Shown here: positions 36,491 to 48,129 of the stretch, piece by piece
Position numbering within the stretch: position 1 is the first letter of the stretch
Layout: each line of letters opens with the position of its first letter
Source of the DNA: Marasmius tenuissimus
Lineage: Eukaryota; Basidiomycota; Agaricomycetes; Agaricales; Marasmiaceae
Reading direction: 5' to 3'
DNA: 64,000 bases
NCBI GenBank assembly: GCA_029532415.1
Contig: JAQOTA010000062.1
Location: 310,001-374,000 of the forward strand
Program-made: the position numbers and the translations under genes
Notes under the pieces: generated by a model
Databases searched by the model: none
Told to the model about the DNA's origin: nothing
Seen by the model: only the letters and a program-made list of their open reading frames with translations

Positions 36491-36936
36491 AGGGCTCAGC
36501 ACAAGTCCCAGGTACTCACAAGTACTTGTGGGTATGCCCAGACTCAGACCCACATTGGACTTGCCAACAAGTCCTGTGAGTACTTGTGACCTGAGTCCAG
36601 CGGGTCCATACTCACAAGTACTTGTGGGACTTGTTGGTCACAACCATTTTCATAAACATTATGCTTTAGATTGATCTTGCAATGTAAATATCTCAAAAAT
36701 TACATTCAAAGCCAATAAATGTAATAAAATATGTATTCAAAACCTAGTTACATAAGCATAACACTGTTTGATTGCCAAACCTGGAAGTACTTGCACTAAA
36801 CCTGGGTATGAGTACTTGCTGCATGGGGTACTTGTCTGCCACGAGTCTGGGTCCGGGTCCGAGTCCGAATTTTTGGCAGCAAGTACTCACAACGTGAGTC
36901 CAGGTCAAGTCCAAGTCTGGACTTGTGCGGAGCTTT
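36491..36936. mobile_element. MITE-like element with AAGTACTT palindromes
   Basis: Imperfect terminal inverted repeat (AGGGCTCAGCACAAGTCC against AAAGCTCCGCACAAGTCC), 446 bp, no coding capacity. Inside are several copies of CACAAGTACTTGTG or its halves. No clear target duplication was found, so the exact ends are uncertain. Confidence 0.45.
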
Positions 36937-37019
36937 AATTCTACGGGATTTTCAACAATCAGATTTTGGGCAGCAGTTATATACCAATGAGGGAATAATA
37001 TGAAGAGGGAGGTCTCAAG

Positions 37020-38130
37020 TGATGAGCCTCAAGGTATGAAAGGGAAGGAAAACAACGGCAGATTTTTTAGCCTCAAAGGGACACAAATTTTGACCCGAAT
37101 CATTACCCTTTTGGTTCAGGTCAAATTGACTTTGAGTGGGGAAGTAGGCCAAATAAGGTATAATTGAAGTGAGTTTGAGCTGGAAAGTGCGAGTTTTAGC
37201 AGGAATGCCAATCAAATTGGGGGACCCAATAGAATGTGCTACATGGTTCCTATAAGAACATACTCTCTGTAAACTCCAAATCTGTAATTCAATTCTGATA
37301 GTGTGACATAATCAACTTCAACCTCAACTTGGGCTACAACCGCCAAGCACCTTCCAAAGTAGAACCCCCAACGTACAGGTCTTGACATGGAGAGTGAGAT
37401 GCAAATAAAAATTGGTTGGCTGTGGAGTGGAAAACCGCAGAACACTATAGGTGTGTGTTTGGTAAAATAAAAATCAGTTGAATTTGTGATTTCTAATCCA
37501 CTTGCTCAGTACTTGTGAGTATTCATAGAGATACCATGCAGATGATCATATACAATGAATTTTACTCAAAATCGGTGTCAATTTATGGGAGGAGATGGGA
37601 GAAATCGACAGTCAGGGGACCTTTGAGCAGACCCAGCCAGGAATTCCACCAGTCAATGTGATGGATAAACATCATTTATGAAAAAGTTGTTCTTGGGATG
37701 AAGATGCATGCAAGGATCTACCAATCTGTGAAAGCACTCTACTTCTGATGCCAACTCATATACCTCCCCTTTGCTTGCCATACCACTCATGACCTCAAAC
37801 TGCAATGAAAATTTGACCCCTCCAAAAATGGGCCAATTCTGTATCAGCCATTACACTGACGGTTCAATTGACTGAATCCAAAAATTCAACTGTCAAGTTG
37901 TAGCTGCTGGTTTGAAAGTCAACAATATGACTGGTGGGAGATAGAGCTTGATTTGAGCAGGAGACAATGTCAAGGGATTGGGAGAGAATGAGAGGGAGGG
38001 ATTCTGCAGTCTAGAAAGGGTTTGGATAGAATGACGGTGAGAAGAAGATTAGTTTGATCCACACAAGGATCAGAGACCAAAGCAGTTGGAGGTCAAATTT
38101 AGAGTATGAGAGAATGAGGTACCAAGGCGT
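37020..38130. repeat. Diverged dispersed repeat, copy 1 (others ~51150-52180 and ~58780-59560)
   Basis: All three copies are in the same orientation. Shared landmarks are ACCTTCC near a GTACA/GTATAAGTC segment, GTGTTTG, and GGAGATGGGAGAA followed by CGACAGTCAG. This copy, inside the CpG-poor block, has lost CpGs that the 51-kb copy keeps (TTCGCGACGATT against TTTGTGATTT). On the minus strand the copies share peptides around YELEVEVDYVT and LPTG.FV, so the unit may derive from a gene, not recognised. Confidence 0.65.
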
Positions 38131-40305
38131 GTGGTGTCCTCGAGGTAGATCAGTACATGTAATATAGAATTGACACGTACCTTGAACGCAACGAGACGCG
38201 TCTGAACTTCTTAAAATAACTTGAATTGACTTGTTTCAACTTGGGACAACTTGGGGGAAAGCTTAGAGTAAGAGAGTCTCAAGCATGACAGGGAACATGG
38301 TGGTGCAGAACAGAGAGGATGATGATTGACAGAGCCACCAAAGCATGCCATACAAATGGACAGGTGAGAATACAGACAAACTAAATTGAGACATACTGAG
38401 CAGTTTATGTAAATTATTCCCGGTGACTAGGGATATGCCGACAGGGAACAAAAGATCAAGAAAGATAGCCCGGCATTTGAAAGGGAGAGAAAGATGGAAG
38501 AGTAATTGTACAGAGGCCATCCAAGTGGGAAATGTTTTGACTTTCCCGAGAATCAACCTCTTCAAACCATTTCCTGTCTTGCAAGGGTGCTATTTTGAAG
38601 TTTACCAGACTTCTTATGCAGACAGGGTGGATGAGATCCCGCAAGTGGCACTCAACTGCACAGAGGGTAGGCTTTGGTATTGGAGAAGAGACTCGGCTTT
38701 GTCGTAGGTAGGAAAGAAGGGGTGGAATCATATGTTTTGATGTAACTGTGAAACAGATCAGATGTCAGAAACATAACTAAAAGGGGAAAGTAAGAACAAT
38801 TAGTGGAGTAACGAGGTAAGCAGAACTGAGAACCAATTGATGTGTGTCCAACTGGACACTACCACAACAGTCAAAGTTGGAGACATAGATCACTTGAGAT
38901 ATTGAGCCTGTTGCATAGTGGCAGCCCAGGTATGGATTTGGAGTTTTGCAAGTGAGTACATACATTTAGTTGGCCATTTTCAAACTTGAAGAACAGACTA
39001 GGAGCCATGAGAGCTCCAATTTAACCTCTGAAACTGAAATAGCCACCCAAACTACTTCTATGCTGACTGTGACCCCACCATCACCCAGCACCACAGCTCC
39101 AGCTCTTTCATCCAGTGCTTCCATCACCAAAGGTCAACTTGGATGAGGCTCGAGTTGGAATTTGAAACCTATTGCGGCCTCAAGCAGATTTAAGATGCAT
39201 AGTGGTGCCATTCTGAAACTGGGTGAGGCTACAGTTTTTGTGCTCATGTCTGACGCTTGAGTGTGGAGTTCAGGTGAGCCAAGCTGTGTTCTTGAGCTTA
39301 TGATCGCTCATTCAGCGATATACTTGTTGAGATTCTTGAATACACTCAAGATAACAGTATTTTGGTGAATCTCGACTTGAAGGCTTCAACACAAACAGGC
39401 CGATGGCCATACTTCACTTGGCAAGATATACAACAAGTGTATAAAACAAGCCCAGCTGGGATGAGGGAGACCTCAATCAGCTCAGTGACCGAGTCTCCTT
39501 GTTCAATATGCCTTCTTCATCTCATCTCTCCTAAGCCCAGTCCTTTCACCAGTTCTTCAACAGCAAATCCCCTGAGTTGTAGAATCATGTTCAAAAGGGG
39601 AGTGCTAATCACGGCGTGAAGACAAACTGACTCTCACATACTCTAAATGATCACTCATCATCTCCACAAGGATTTTCAGGTGGTCCAAGACTGTCTATGG
39701 AAGACTCCTTCACTATGACAGAGTAGTGATACACACAGAGGCAGGCACTTGGGAGACTCGGTAACAAAATTGTGCCAGAAAGCAACTGGTGAGCTTTAGC
39801 AAGTGTCCAATCATACCCATTACTTACCATTCAGGTTTCAAAGGTGGTGATACATCCACTTGATTACAAGACTTGAGTCAAGCATAACGGTGGCGGCAAA
39901 GAGACCAGCTCACAGCTGTCAGTGTGAGGAATGTGTTGAGGACTCAGCTAGAACAAGTAAGGTACCTTACAATCTGTTAGAATAGGAACCAGTGCGCAAT
40001 AGCACATCAGACCTCACCAGATTGATGCGGTGATCGAATGGCTTTCAAAATAAACTCTAAATAATTTGTTTCAAAAACATTGAAGCCATGTCAAACCAGA
40101 AAAGACACAACTCCAACCTAAGTGCCTTTACCTCCAAATCACGGCTCTCTCAACCAACTTGTGAAGGTATTGACAAGGACCCTAAACTGTGAGCATTTGA
40201 AAAGGTTTCAACAGCCTGAACACCTTCTTGGCCTTTACCCATGTTGAATCTAAACCTTGTAACTCTATTATTGTGAATATGGAACATGACTTATTGAAAC
40301 CCAGC
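38131..40305. other. CpG-poor sequence with nothing recognised
   Basis: Short frames only, no domain or splice pattern. Probably old transposon debris. Confidence 0.4.
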
Positions 40306-40308
40306 AAT

Positions 40309-40823
40309 AGGCAGTTTGCGCGGCTCGACAGGTGTGCGAAAACATTGCGTAATACGAACCTGTTCGAGATTTGGCCATTTTTACGTTGCGTAAGGCCACC
40401 AACACTGACCAGTTCTGCGTACCTCCCGCACCATAAATTGTTCTCGCACAGCATGAATTGATTCAGAGAGACGCATAAGCAATTTGAAGCACTGAAAATG
40501 ACCATTCCCCGCCAGTAATTTCATGATAGAGGTGTACTTGAACACAAACAATATGGCCAGTGACGTCACAGGTAATTTCTTGCAGCAGCATCTCGCTGAT
40601 CTATAGCTCCTCCTGGTCGAGAGATTGGCTTCTTGTGATATCCTTCATCTCCCAGAGACTCAACCACATCTTTCTGAGGGAATTTGAACCAGGGGAGAGT
40701 CCTTCAGAAGGACAATACGTGTGAGCTTGAAGGTAGTCTCACGCAACGCAAAAAAGGCCGAATCTTGAACAAGTTCGTATTACGCAATGTTTTCGCACAC
40801 TTGTCGAGCCACGCAAACTGCCT
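40309..40823. mobile_element. MITE, 515 bp with ~85-bp terminal inverted repeats
   Basis: Left end AGGCAGTTTGCGCGGCTCGA and its inverted counterpart at ~40738-40823; the repeats share GTGCGAAAACATTGCGTAAT. The triplet AAT flanks both sides (40306-40308 and 40824-40826), fitting a 3-bp target duplication. No coding capacity. The terminal repeats still contain CpGs, unlike the surrounding DNA, so this insertion may be younger. Confidence 0.8.
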
Positions 40824-40826
40824 AAT

Positions 40827-42169
40827 AACCCAAGTTTGTTTTGCTTGAAGCTTGAGAGCTACTCACTAATCTCATTGCTCCATTCAACACTGGATTTGGG
40901 ATTTACTACGTTTCATAATACCCAGAGTTGATGAAGACCTACCTGTCTGATCTGCTTATCCACCCGAAGTGGTCCTGAACTATGGGTTAAACCTTGAAGT
41001 CAAGCTTGAGATGACTTTTCTGGTTCTTGGCTTTTGAGCGTGGCAGTATTAGTTGGCATATCAATTCAGAGAAGATATGACTATAACACTCAGCATACAG
41101 ACAATGTGCTGATGACTCTAATGTATTGACAGTGGGCCATTACAGCTGTTGTCACAATTGTAGGCTGCTCTCAAAAATTCACGCCTGACTAATCTGTCCC
41201 ACCCCACAGTGAAATCACAGCACACCTTCTGACAACTACAACTCTAAGCAACCTCCAATTCACTGCCTTTTGCTCATGACTGTTTGAAAGAATACAAAAT
41301 ATCATGGGATGAGAAAGAATTGGTCAGTCACGAATTTCTGAGGGAGGCCTACAATTGTGACAACAGCTGTAAAGCGCCTATTGAAGGCACAGAGGGTACA
41401 TTGCTCCAGCTAGAATGGATTCAGACAATCTCATGGGTTCTCTGTACTCTACTATATGAAAACAAATAGTGTTTACTAGATGAAGCACTCAATAGGTGTC
41501 TGTTTGAGCCTGAAAGCTTGAGAATCAAGAATGGGAGCAGTAAAATCTCAGCTTACACATTGGGATGAGATATCTTCAACCAAGCATTGTAGCAAAACAT
41601 AGGCTTCCTGCTTGGTGCTCATGTTGAAGAATAGCAATCAGTTCTGTGGCACTCAATCAATAAAATTGAGTAGGTCTATGTACTGGCAACACTGTAAATC
41701 AACAATTTTATGAATCCACTTGCAACATCTTAGAAGAGTAGACAAGAGAACTGTTAAGTCAGTCCAAGATGTCTGCTCAAAGTCATCACCAAATGAGGTG
41801 GTGCAGAACAATGGACAGTGTTTGGTTGCCAGCATGTTCCATGACTGAGCCTTGGTATGCATTGACGGAATTTCAACAACCACAAGCTGGTAGATGGTAG
41901 TTGAATGTAATCTATTCTATTTTGCTCCAGGGTGAATGGGAATTGACAGTGCTTGATCCCATTTGACAACTCTGTTGGCCATCGGTATGTTAGGGGCGTG
42001 CAGATAGCTAGCCCAGACATAAGTCCAAGCAGAGATATTGGAGTCCAACAAATCAAAATGACAAGTCAGAGTTTTGTCATCTGAGAATTGGACAGGTGGT
42101 TGGACAGTAGTCAAAGGTTTGACCAACGACTCCATTGAGTTGATCTGTCCTGGACCGAGTCAGATATAT

Positions 42170-42212
<43 letters not shown>

Positions 42213-43457
42213 AGAAAGAGTCAGAGAAGGAATAAAGCAGTAACCAAGTTGATTTCAATTCTGAAGTTACATGTCAGAGACTAGCTAGCTTTTATACAAG
42301 TCAATTGCCGAAATAGTCATGGATTCAGATTTACTGAATTGGATGTAAAACACAATGTGGAGTAAATATCAAGAATAAATGAAAAGATTTTCATTGGAGA
42401 AAGATATGTTCAATGATATCAAAGATGAAAGATAGATGTGATGTATGTGAGACTGATGAATTCAGATAAACGGAAAAGAATGTAAATATATCTCATCTGT
42501 AAAGCTCAGAGGAACACTGCTCTGAGTTTGGAGACAGTATGTCCAATTGGATTGTTGAAAGGGAAGCGAAAGAGAAAAGTCCAATTCCAACTCAGAGTTG
42601 TTTCGGACTCGGCATGACTGTAACACAGTGTGAGGAATACGAAGTTTGCAGAGTAGGTTGATGACCAAAGTCCATCATGTTCTGTTGTTCCAGAAGGTTG
42701 ATTGTGATTGCTGAATCTATCAATTATGTGCTATCAGTTGTTTCATGGAGGTCCAAGTACCGAGCATGACCTTTATGGATTCAGCCAAAATTCCTGGCCT
42801 GCTCGTAGTCTGCAGGCTTGGTATGAATTCCTCAATGTTCAACATCTTTAGGTATTGTGGGAATATCCTTCCCAAACTGTAACACCTTTGGAGGACTTGG
42901 CAAACACACCCAAATGGGGCAGGCACATCACAGGATATTCCAACAACACACTTTTGTAATCATGCAAAGACATATAAGCTGAACAGGTCCAACAACCTCA
43001 GGTCTGTAAAAATCATAACATGGGCATCTGAGCTCAAATCTGACACTATGCCTATCTCGAATGGACCCGCCGTAGTCATAATGAGCAGCTTGGACAAGTG
43101 CGGCGACAATAAGGCTAGGCTGCGAGTGCCTCGTCACACAAAATTCACCCACTTTCCCTTTCAGATTTCTCATTTGCAGTCGACAAAAAGGTAGCTCCGA
43201 GCCCCTGCAGGCCAGTCTTTTGATGGCAGTGTTTTGTGAGACTACAAACAGTATATGTCAAGGGTTTTTTCTATTTTGGGGCATGACCAGCATAGGGAAC
43301 CGGCGACAGAGTCCTTTTGGGGGGGCTGATAATGGAAGTAGTGGATCAGAGAATTCAATATTGGGATAGGAACGATAGTGCGATAGTACTACAGTAGGAA
43401 CCGGGAGGTCAAGCCTGAGGTGTGGGAAAGACACTATTTAGTAACTACCACCGGATA
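40827..43457. other. CpG-poor sequence, no supported gene
   Basis: No domain-bearing frame. It contains the GA microsatellite listed separately and ends at the short repeat (43458) next to the right arm. Confidence 0.4.
42172..42206. repeat. (GA)n microsatellite
   Basis: About 17 GA units without interruption. Confidence 0.9.
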
Positions 43458-43567
43458 GGGCGGCACATTGAACTATATTGGGAAGAAAACTCTCACATCT
43501 TGGCTTTTGGTGGGGATTTTTTTCTAGACCTGGAAAGCCGACTTCTCATTCCTCGAATTCGGAATGC
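43458..43567. repeat. Short three-copy repeat
   Basis: About 100 bp with ACTCTCACATCTT and GACTTCTCATTCCTCGAATTC. Related copies: 34639-34738 (direct) and 17879-17935 plus 18443-18500 (inverted, split by a solo LTR). Two of the three lie inside the DNA transposon, so this one may be a stray fragment of the same family. Confidence 0.65.
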
Positions 43568-43806
43568 TTCTAGGACCAGAGTGCTACCAAGACCCGTTGA
43601 AACATTGTGATATTTGAGCCCGTTTGTGACCTGTTTACCTGCCGCCTACAGATTACTGAGGGATATGCCAAACCAAGATAAACCATCTCACATCCCACCC
43701 CTCGACAAAGATGTTAAAAATTCAGTCGATTCTCATATATTGCACCCAATCAAAATTTATCCTGCCGAGCTTTCAATCCCCGACTTCAACCAAAGAGTGT
43801 ACAAGG

Positions 43807-43814
43807 TATAAATA
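43807..43814 (+). promoter_or_regulatory. TATA box of gene B (right)
   Basis: TATAAATA, about 150 bp upstream of the ATG at 43964, in the conserved position. Confidence 0.5.
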
Positions 43815-43963
43815 CCATGACTTCCTTGATCCGGATCTCCAGTTTCGACTCTCAAGCTGCCCGTCAGATAGCAAGGGTTCGTCCGCCTCTTCTCCTCCTT
43901 AGTGTTGCCAGCGTGGTGCTCACCGGCACCCCTCACTGTCCGTGTTCCCTTAGAACATTTCAT

Positions 43964-44347
43964 ATGTCCACTTGTGGTAAGAAACTTCTCGAAGAAGCCA
44001 AAGACCCTGAAGGCAATAGTGGGGGCACCCTGTCAGTTGTAAACGACAAGATCAATGGTCTCACTTGGTGGCTCAGGATCAAAGACAAAGAAATGAGGAC
44101 GATTGTTGGGGATGGCGCGGGGGGCAATGTCAATGGTCGCGGTACCTTTGAGGGCACGGATATGCCCCATGATTTTGAGCCCTTGGGGATTGCAGGGACT
44201 TTCATCTTCACTCTCCAGGATGATGGTACCAGCCTAACACTGCATTTGACGGGTGCAAACGGAGCCATGAGGGTTTTAGCTGGACAAGGGTCATCCTGCA
44301 ATGTCCCCAAAAACTCCAAAGGTATTTGGAGCAGTAACAGTGGTTAA
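43964..44347 (+). CDS. Family B protein, right copy, internally deleted and intronless (127 aa)
   Basis: Compared with the left B gene, a deletion removes most of the intron and the first ~17 codons of exon 2, joining the start (MSTC) through a former donor-like GGTAAG directly to KKLLEEAKDPEG. The join is in frame, so a 127-aa ORF remains and reads to the normal stop with the family landmarks LTWWLRI, GDGAG, GTFEGTDMP, FTLQDDG, LTLHLTGANG, NSKG. The promoter is kept. It lacks the helix-like N-terminus (EDHPxN). It could be a shortened functional protein or a pseudogene that happens to stay open. Confidence 0.55.
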   Translation: MSTCGKKLLEEAKDPEGNSGGTLSVVNDKINGLTWWLRIKDKEMRTIVGDGAGGNVNGRGTFEGTDMPHDFEPLGIAGTFIFTLQDDGTSLTLHLTGANGAMRVLAGQGSSCNVPKNSKGIWSSNSG

Positions 44348-47300
44348 GTCTCCTCAGGCCAACATAGTGAGTGGAACCCTTCTTGATAGTGCGGAGTGTT
44401 TTCAGTGTTACATTTCAGATGGTTAAGGCCAACCCCTCCTCCCAGCTGCTGTCTTGGGGCTCTGTGAAGCCAAGTTTTTAATATGGGTCTCTTTCTCCCG
44501 GCATCAGAAAATTAAGTAGATACAAAACTATCCCGTTTTCAATCTCACTGAGGACATGGGAAGGTCGCATATCTAGTGAACGGAAGGTTGAGTAGTTGAG
44601 TAGTTTTTCTGTGTGTGACCGCTTGAATAGAGGCGGAAATGCACTGTAGATGCAGGCAGCAGAGTAGTACGTTGTTGAAATTGAGATGAAGCGGTCAAAC
44701 TTTTCGTACTAGAAGCCAAACCCGGGATCCCAAATGCTCATATCGGGCCTAGTCTTTCAAATCAGACTCTACAATTGCTTTTTGGGGGGATGGGAGAACG
44801 CAATCAGGTGGAGATTGAAAAGACCCAAGATTCCGCTTTGAGACATCGGAGAATTCGAATTGGGTGTCAAAGTATTGAGCATCCGCAGACAGGCAGAATT
44901 TCACTAGCTGCGGTGGCAAAAACAGCCGATTGGGTTCCGGCTCCCGAGTCACCGGCACTATGGCCATATCGTCTTTCTGTCAAGCCTCAACGAGGCCCAT
45001 TGATCATTGTGCATTCAGAATGGCGAAGATTCGGACTAGGGAACAGATCAAGCGCGCGTGCGGGACTCACCGGTCGATATTCGACGTGTCTAAGCATTCT
45101 CCACAACACGAAAGTCCGCAAATTAAAAAATCTCCGGCGAATAAATATAGCGGAGGGTTGCGAAGCCTCGCGTTTGTGATGCATAGTTCAATGATGCCAC
45201 TCCTTGTTCGGTAGTCTTAGCGCCTAGTGCTCTTGAATAAGTTCCTTGAGAATGATATCAAACATCTCGATCGGAACCTTCAGTAGGACGCGCGTATCAA
45301 TCCTTTGGTTCAAGCACACGTAACACATGGAGCATTCAGATGATTCCGAGATGTTCACTCATGGCAGACGTTATGTCTTTCAAGCCATTCATTCGGGGAT
45401 AGGGTCTTTACCATTGAATGGTGTGAAATTTCTTCATGCTGCATGCAATCTGAGGGGAGTCATCTTGACCTCCCGTTACTTACTTCTTTCGAAAGCTTTG
45501 ATCTTTCGTCATACTCATAAGTCCCACGCCATGTGTTGGATATTACGAACCATGTTACGGGCTGAAAATAATCGGGGATCTCTGATATACCGTTGGGATA
45601 CCGTTTTAACTTAAGAGATTGATCAGGTGTTTGTCGAAGAGCGTTTGATGAGGTGACGAACATGGAACTGATTGTGATATCCATACGTTCAATGAAAGGT
45701 GGAGATAACAGACGCTCAAACAGCCGCTCGGCCCCTGGTCTGTCTGTCTCTCCCGGACCCCAAGACCCGAATTTTGCCACAGGAGCACGAGACAGGCTTA
45801 TGTTCAGATCCAGGTCCAGGTCATTTTGGACCGGACTTCCGTTTTCGCCTGTTTCATCTCACCTCCCCTACGCCATATCCGAGATACCTTGTTTTCTTCA
45901 GCCCACACATTCCCAAGAACATGCTGCAAGATGTACGGTCGGTTCAAGCACACAATCAGTTATCAAGTCAGGCTCAGGGACCGAGATGTTTGGGATGTTG
46001 CGTAACTGTGGTTTCGGGAGCTATCTTCTGCCGGGGGTTCTCGTTAATCTTGCCAGTTACACCGCAGTATTCAATCCTTTGTGACGGCTGCTCCCTGTCA
46101 AAGACAGCTCGAGGTCGAGGGCAAAGCGAACACCCCGTGTCGAGCGCTTATCATTGGAGTTCCGTCGCTAACAATAGACCATGATCAATATTGTGGGGTA
46201 CCCGCCATGGCACGAGAATGAAATATGCCTCACGCATGAGTGTAAATCAATGTAATTCCTGGCTTGAGCCTCTCACATCTGTAAAAGGATGACGTTTGAC
46301 TAGCGCTGGTCCGTAGACTGTGATTTCAACTCGCGGGCATTAAGGACTCCAGAGTCATATTGGGCGAGACAGATCCAAAGTCCGACCCAATCGTTCAAAC
46401 TTCAAGCCGCCAGCCCATAAGTGAATTTATTCCTGTGTTACTAGTCATGTTATTGTTCGAAATTGTGTAACTCTACTTGAATATTCGGCGAGAGAGAGCC
46501 TGCAAACATCAAAGTGGCAGACCAAAATGCATGTCCTTTTCACATTAGCAGACTCGTGTGAATGAGAGCAGTAATTTGAACGGCGACCACGGCGACCAGT
46601 GATCAGTGACCAGCCACCAGCATCCTTGACATTAAAGGGTTCTAGCGCATTGACTAATGTGGATTGCAGAGTCCACTCGGAGCGACTAATTACCCTCATT
46701 GTCCAGAATGGCAAATTTGAGTTCAGACGACCCAAATGCACTCCGCTCACCCAGCACCTTGTACACACTGCGGGCATCCTGGTGTCACACTGTCAAGTGA
46801 ATTGGCCATCGAACAAAACTTCAGAAGTCTCCTCAAAAGAATTACATGTCGGCTTGACCCAACACACCTGACATCCTTCCTATGGGAGAATTCGACGGTT
46901 CCCGCAGCCACTGGTAGCTTTTGGTCGCGTTAGAATCGTTTTTGACGGTCTAAACTTCGAACAAAAAAGACCCAATAGATTCCGGACCCATCAGATGACT
47001 CCCGGGCAGCTTAACTGCCTATTGGATCTGATCAGTTTGAAAACGACCTGATTGTTTGAATAGGGCTGTTTGCCCTCCCATCGACCCATGTTCAAGAGCC
47101 CAAAATGCCGGTAGAGCTCACCTGGCCATCCCAGTTTCCAATAGTGATTATCCCTGTTATCAATATCGTGTAAACCAGGGACAATCCAAATCGAGTAAAA
47201 TAGTACAGTACTCAAGAGTCAGGGGTCCTTCATCGATATCTTATACATCGAAGTGTTCTGGCGCTTGCCTGGCGCCTTCAATGATGAAACCACTGAAGCT

Positions 47301-47450
47301 TCGGGGTGGTTCCACACTCCGGAGGGATGCGCCGAATTAAATTGACCGGCTTACATCCCATCTCTTGACAGGGTTGGTCAAGTTTGCTCGACCTCCTGTA
47401 GTATATAGATTAAATGGGTTTTTATGCTGGGTTTTCAATCTCCGACTCCA
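44348..47450. other. Right-arm sequence without a supported gene
   Basis: Mirror of the left arm: ~44770-45610 corresponds to ~15000-15900 and ~45680-46170 to 13431-13900; from 46457 the near-identical core begins. Frames are not consistently conserved between arms. Confidence 0.5.
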
Positions 47451-47467
47451 ACCAAGCACATAGAACG

Positions 47468-47475
47468 TATAAATA
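47468..47475 (+). promoter_or_regulatory. TATA box of gene A (right)
   Basis: TATAAATA about 155 bp upstream of the ATG at 47629. Confidence 0.55.
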
Positions 47476-47628
47476 CCCAGACTTCCTCGCTCCTTGATCT
47501 CCAGTTTCGACTCTCAAACTACACCCAGCCCTTCAGATAACAAAGGTTCGCCTCTTCTGCTCCTCAGCTTTGCTCGTGTCGTGCTCACCGGCACCCCTCA
47601 CCGTTCGCATTCCCCTAGAATCTTTAAC

Positions 47629-48129
47629 ATGTCGTCCATCCGCGGTACGAGTCATGGCGAGCTTTAAGACTACTGAGGCGATATACTCACTCTGCTCTTG
47701 CCTGTAGAACTCCTTCAGCAATATGTTCAGGACCACCCGGACAACGCTGAGGCCCAGACCCTTGCCCAAGAAGCAGCCAAAGACCTGGGTGACAAGCCCG
47801 GTGCCAACCTCAGGGTCGTGAACGACAAAGTCAGCGGTCTCACTTGGTGGTTCAAGGTTGTGGATGAGGACGGGTCCCAGAGGACCTTTGTCGGGAGTGG
47901 CGCGGGCAGCAGTGTCAATGGTCACGGTTACTTCACAGCCACGGATACCCCCTCGAATATCCAAGAGATAGGGACCAAAGGCACTTTTACCCTCACCACT
48001 GCGGACGGTGGCGGCAACGTTACCCTGAAATTGAAGGGTGAAAATGATGTCGAGGCTATGTGGACTGGACAAGGGTCGTCCCTCAACATCCCCGCAAACT
48101 CCAAGGGATCTTGGACCGCTGCCGCTTAA
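47629..48129 (+). CDS. Small uncharacterised protein, family A, 145 aa (right copy)
   Basis: Exons 47629-47644 and 47708-48129; the product is identical to that of 10956-11456. See that entry for the layout: helix-like N-terminus, then Gly/Thr-rich beta-like region. The identity extends through intron, promoter and downstream DNA, so it reflects recent copying rather than protein constraint. Both A copies appear intact and could double the dose of this product. Confidence 0.75.
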
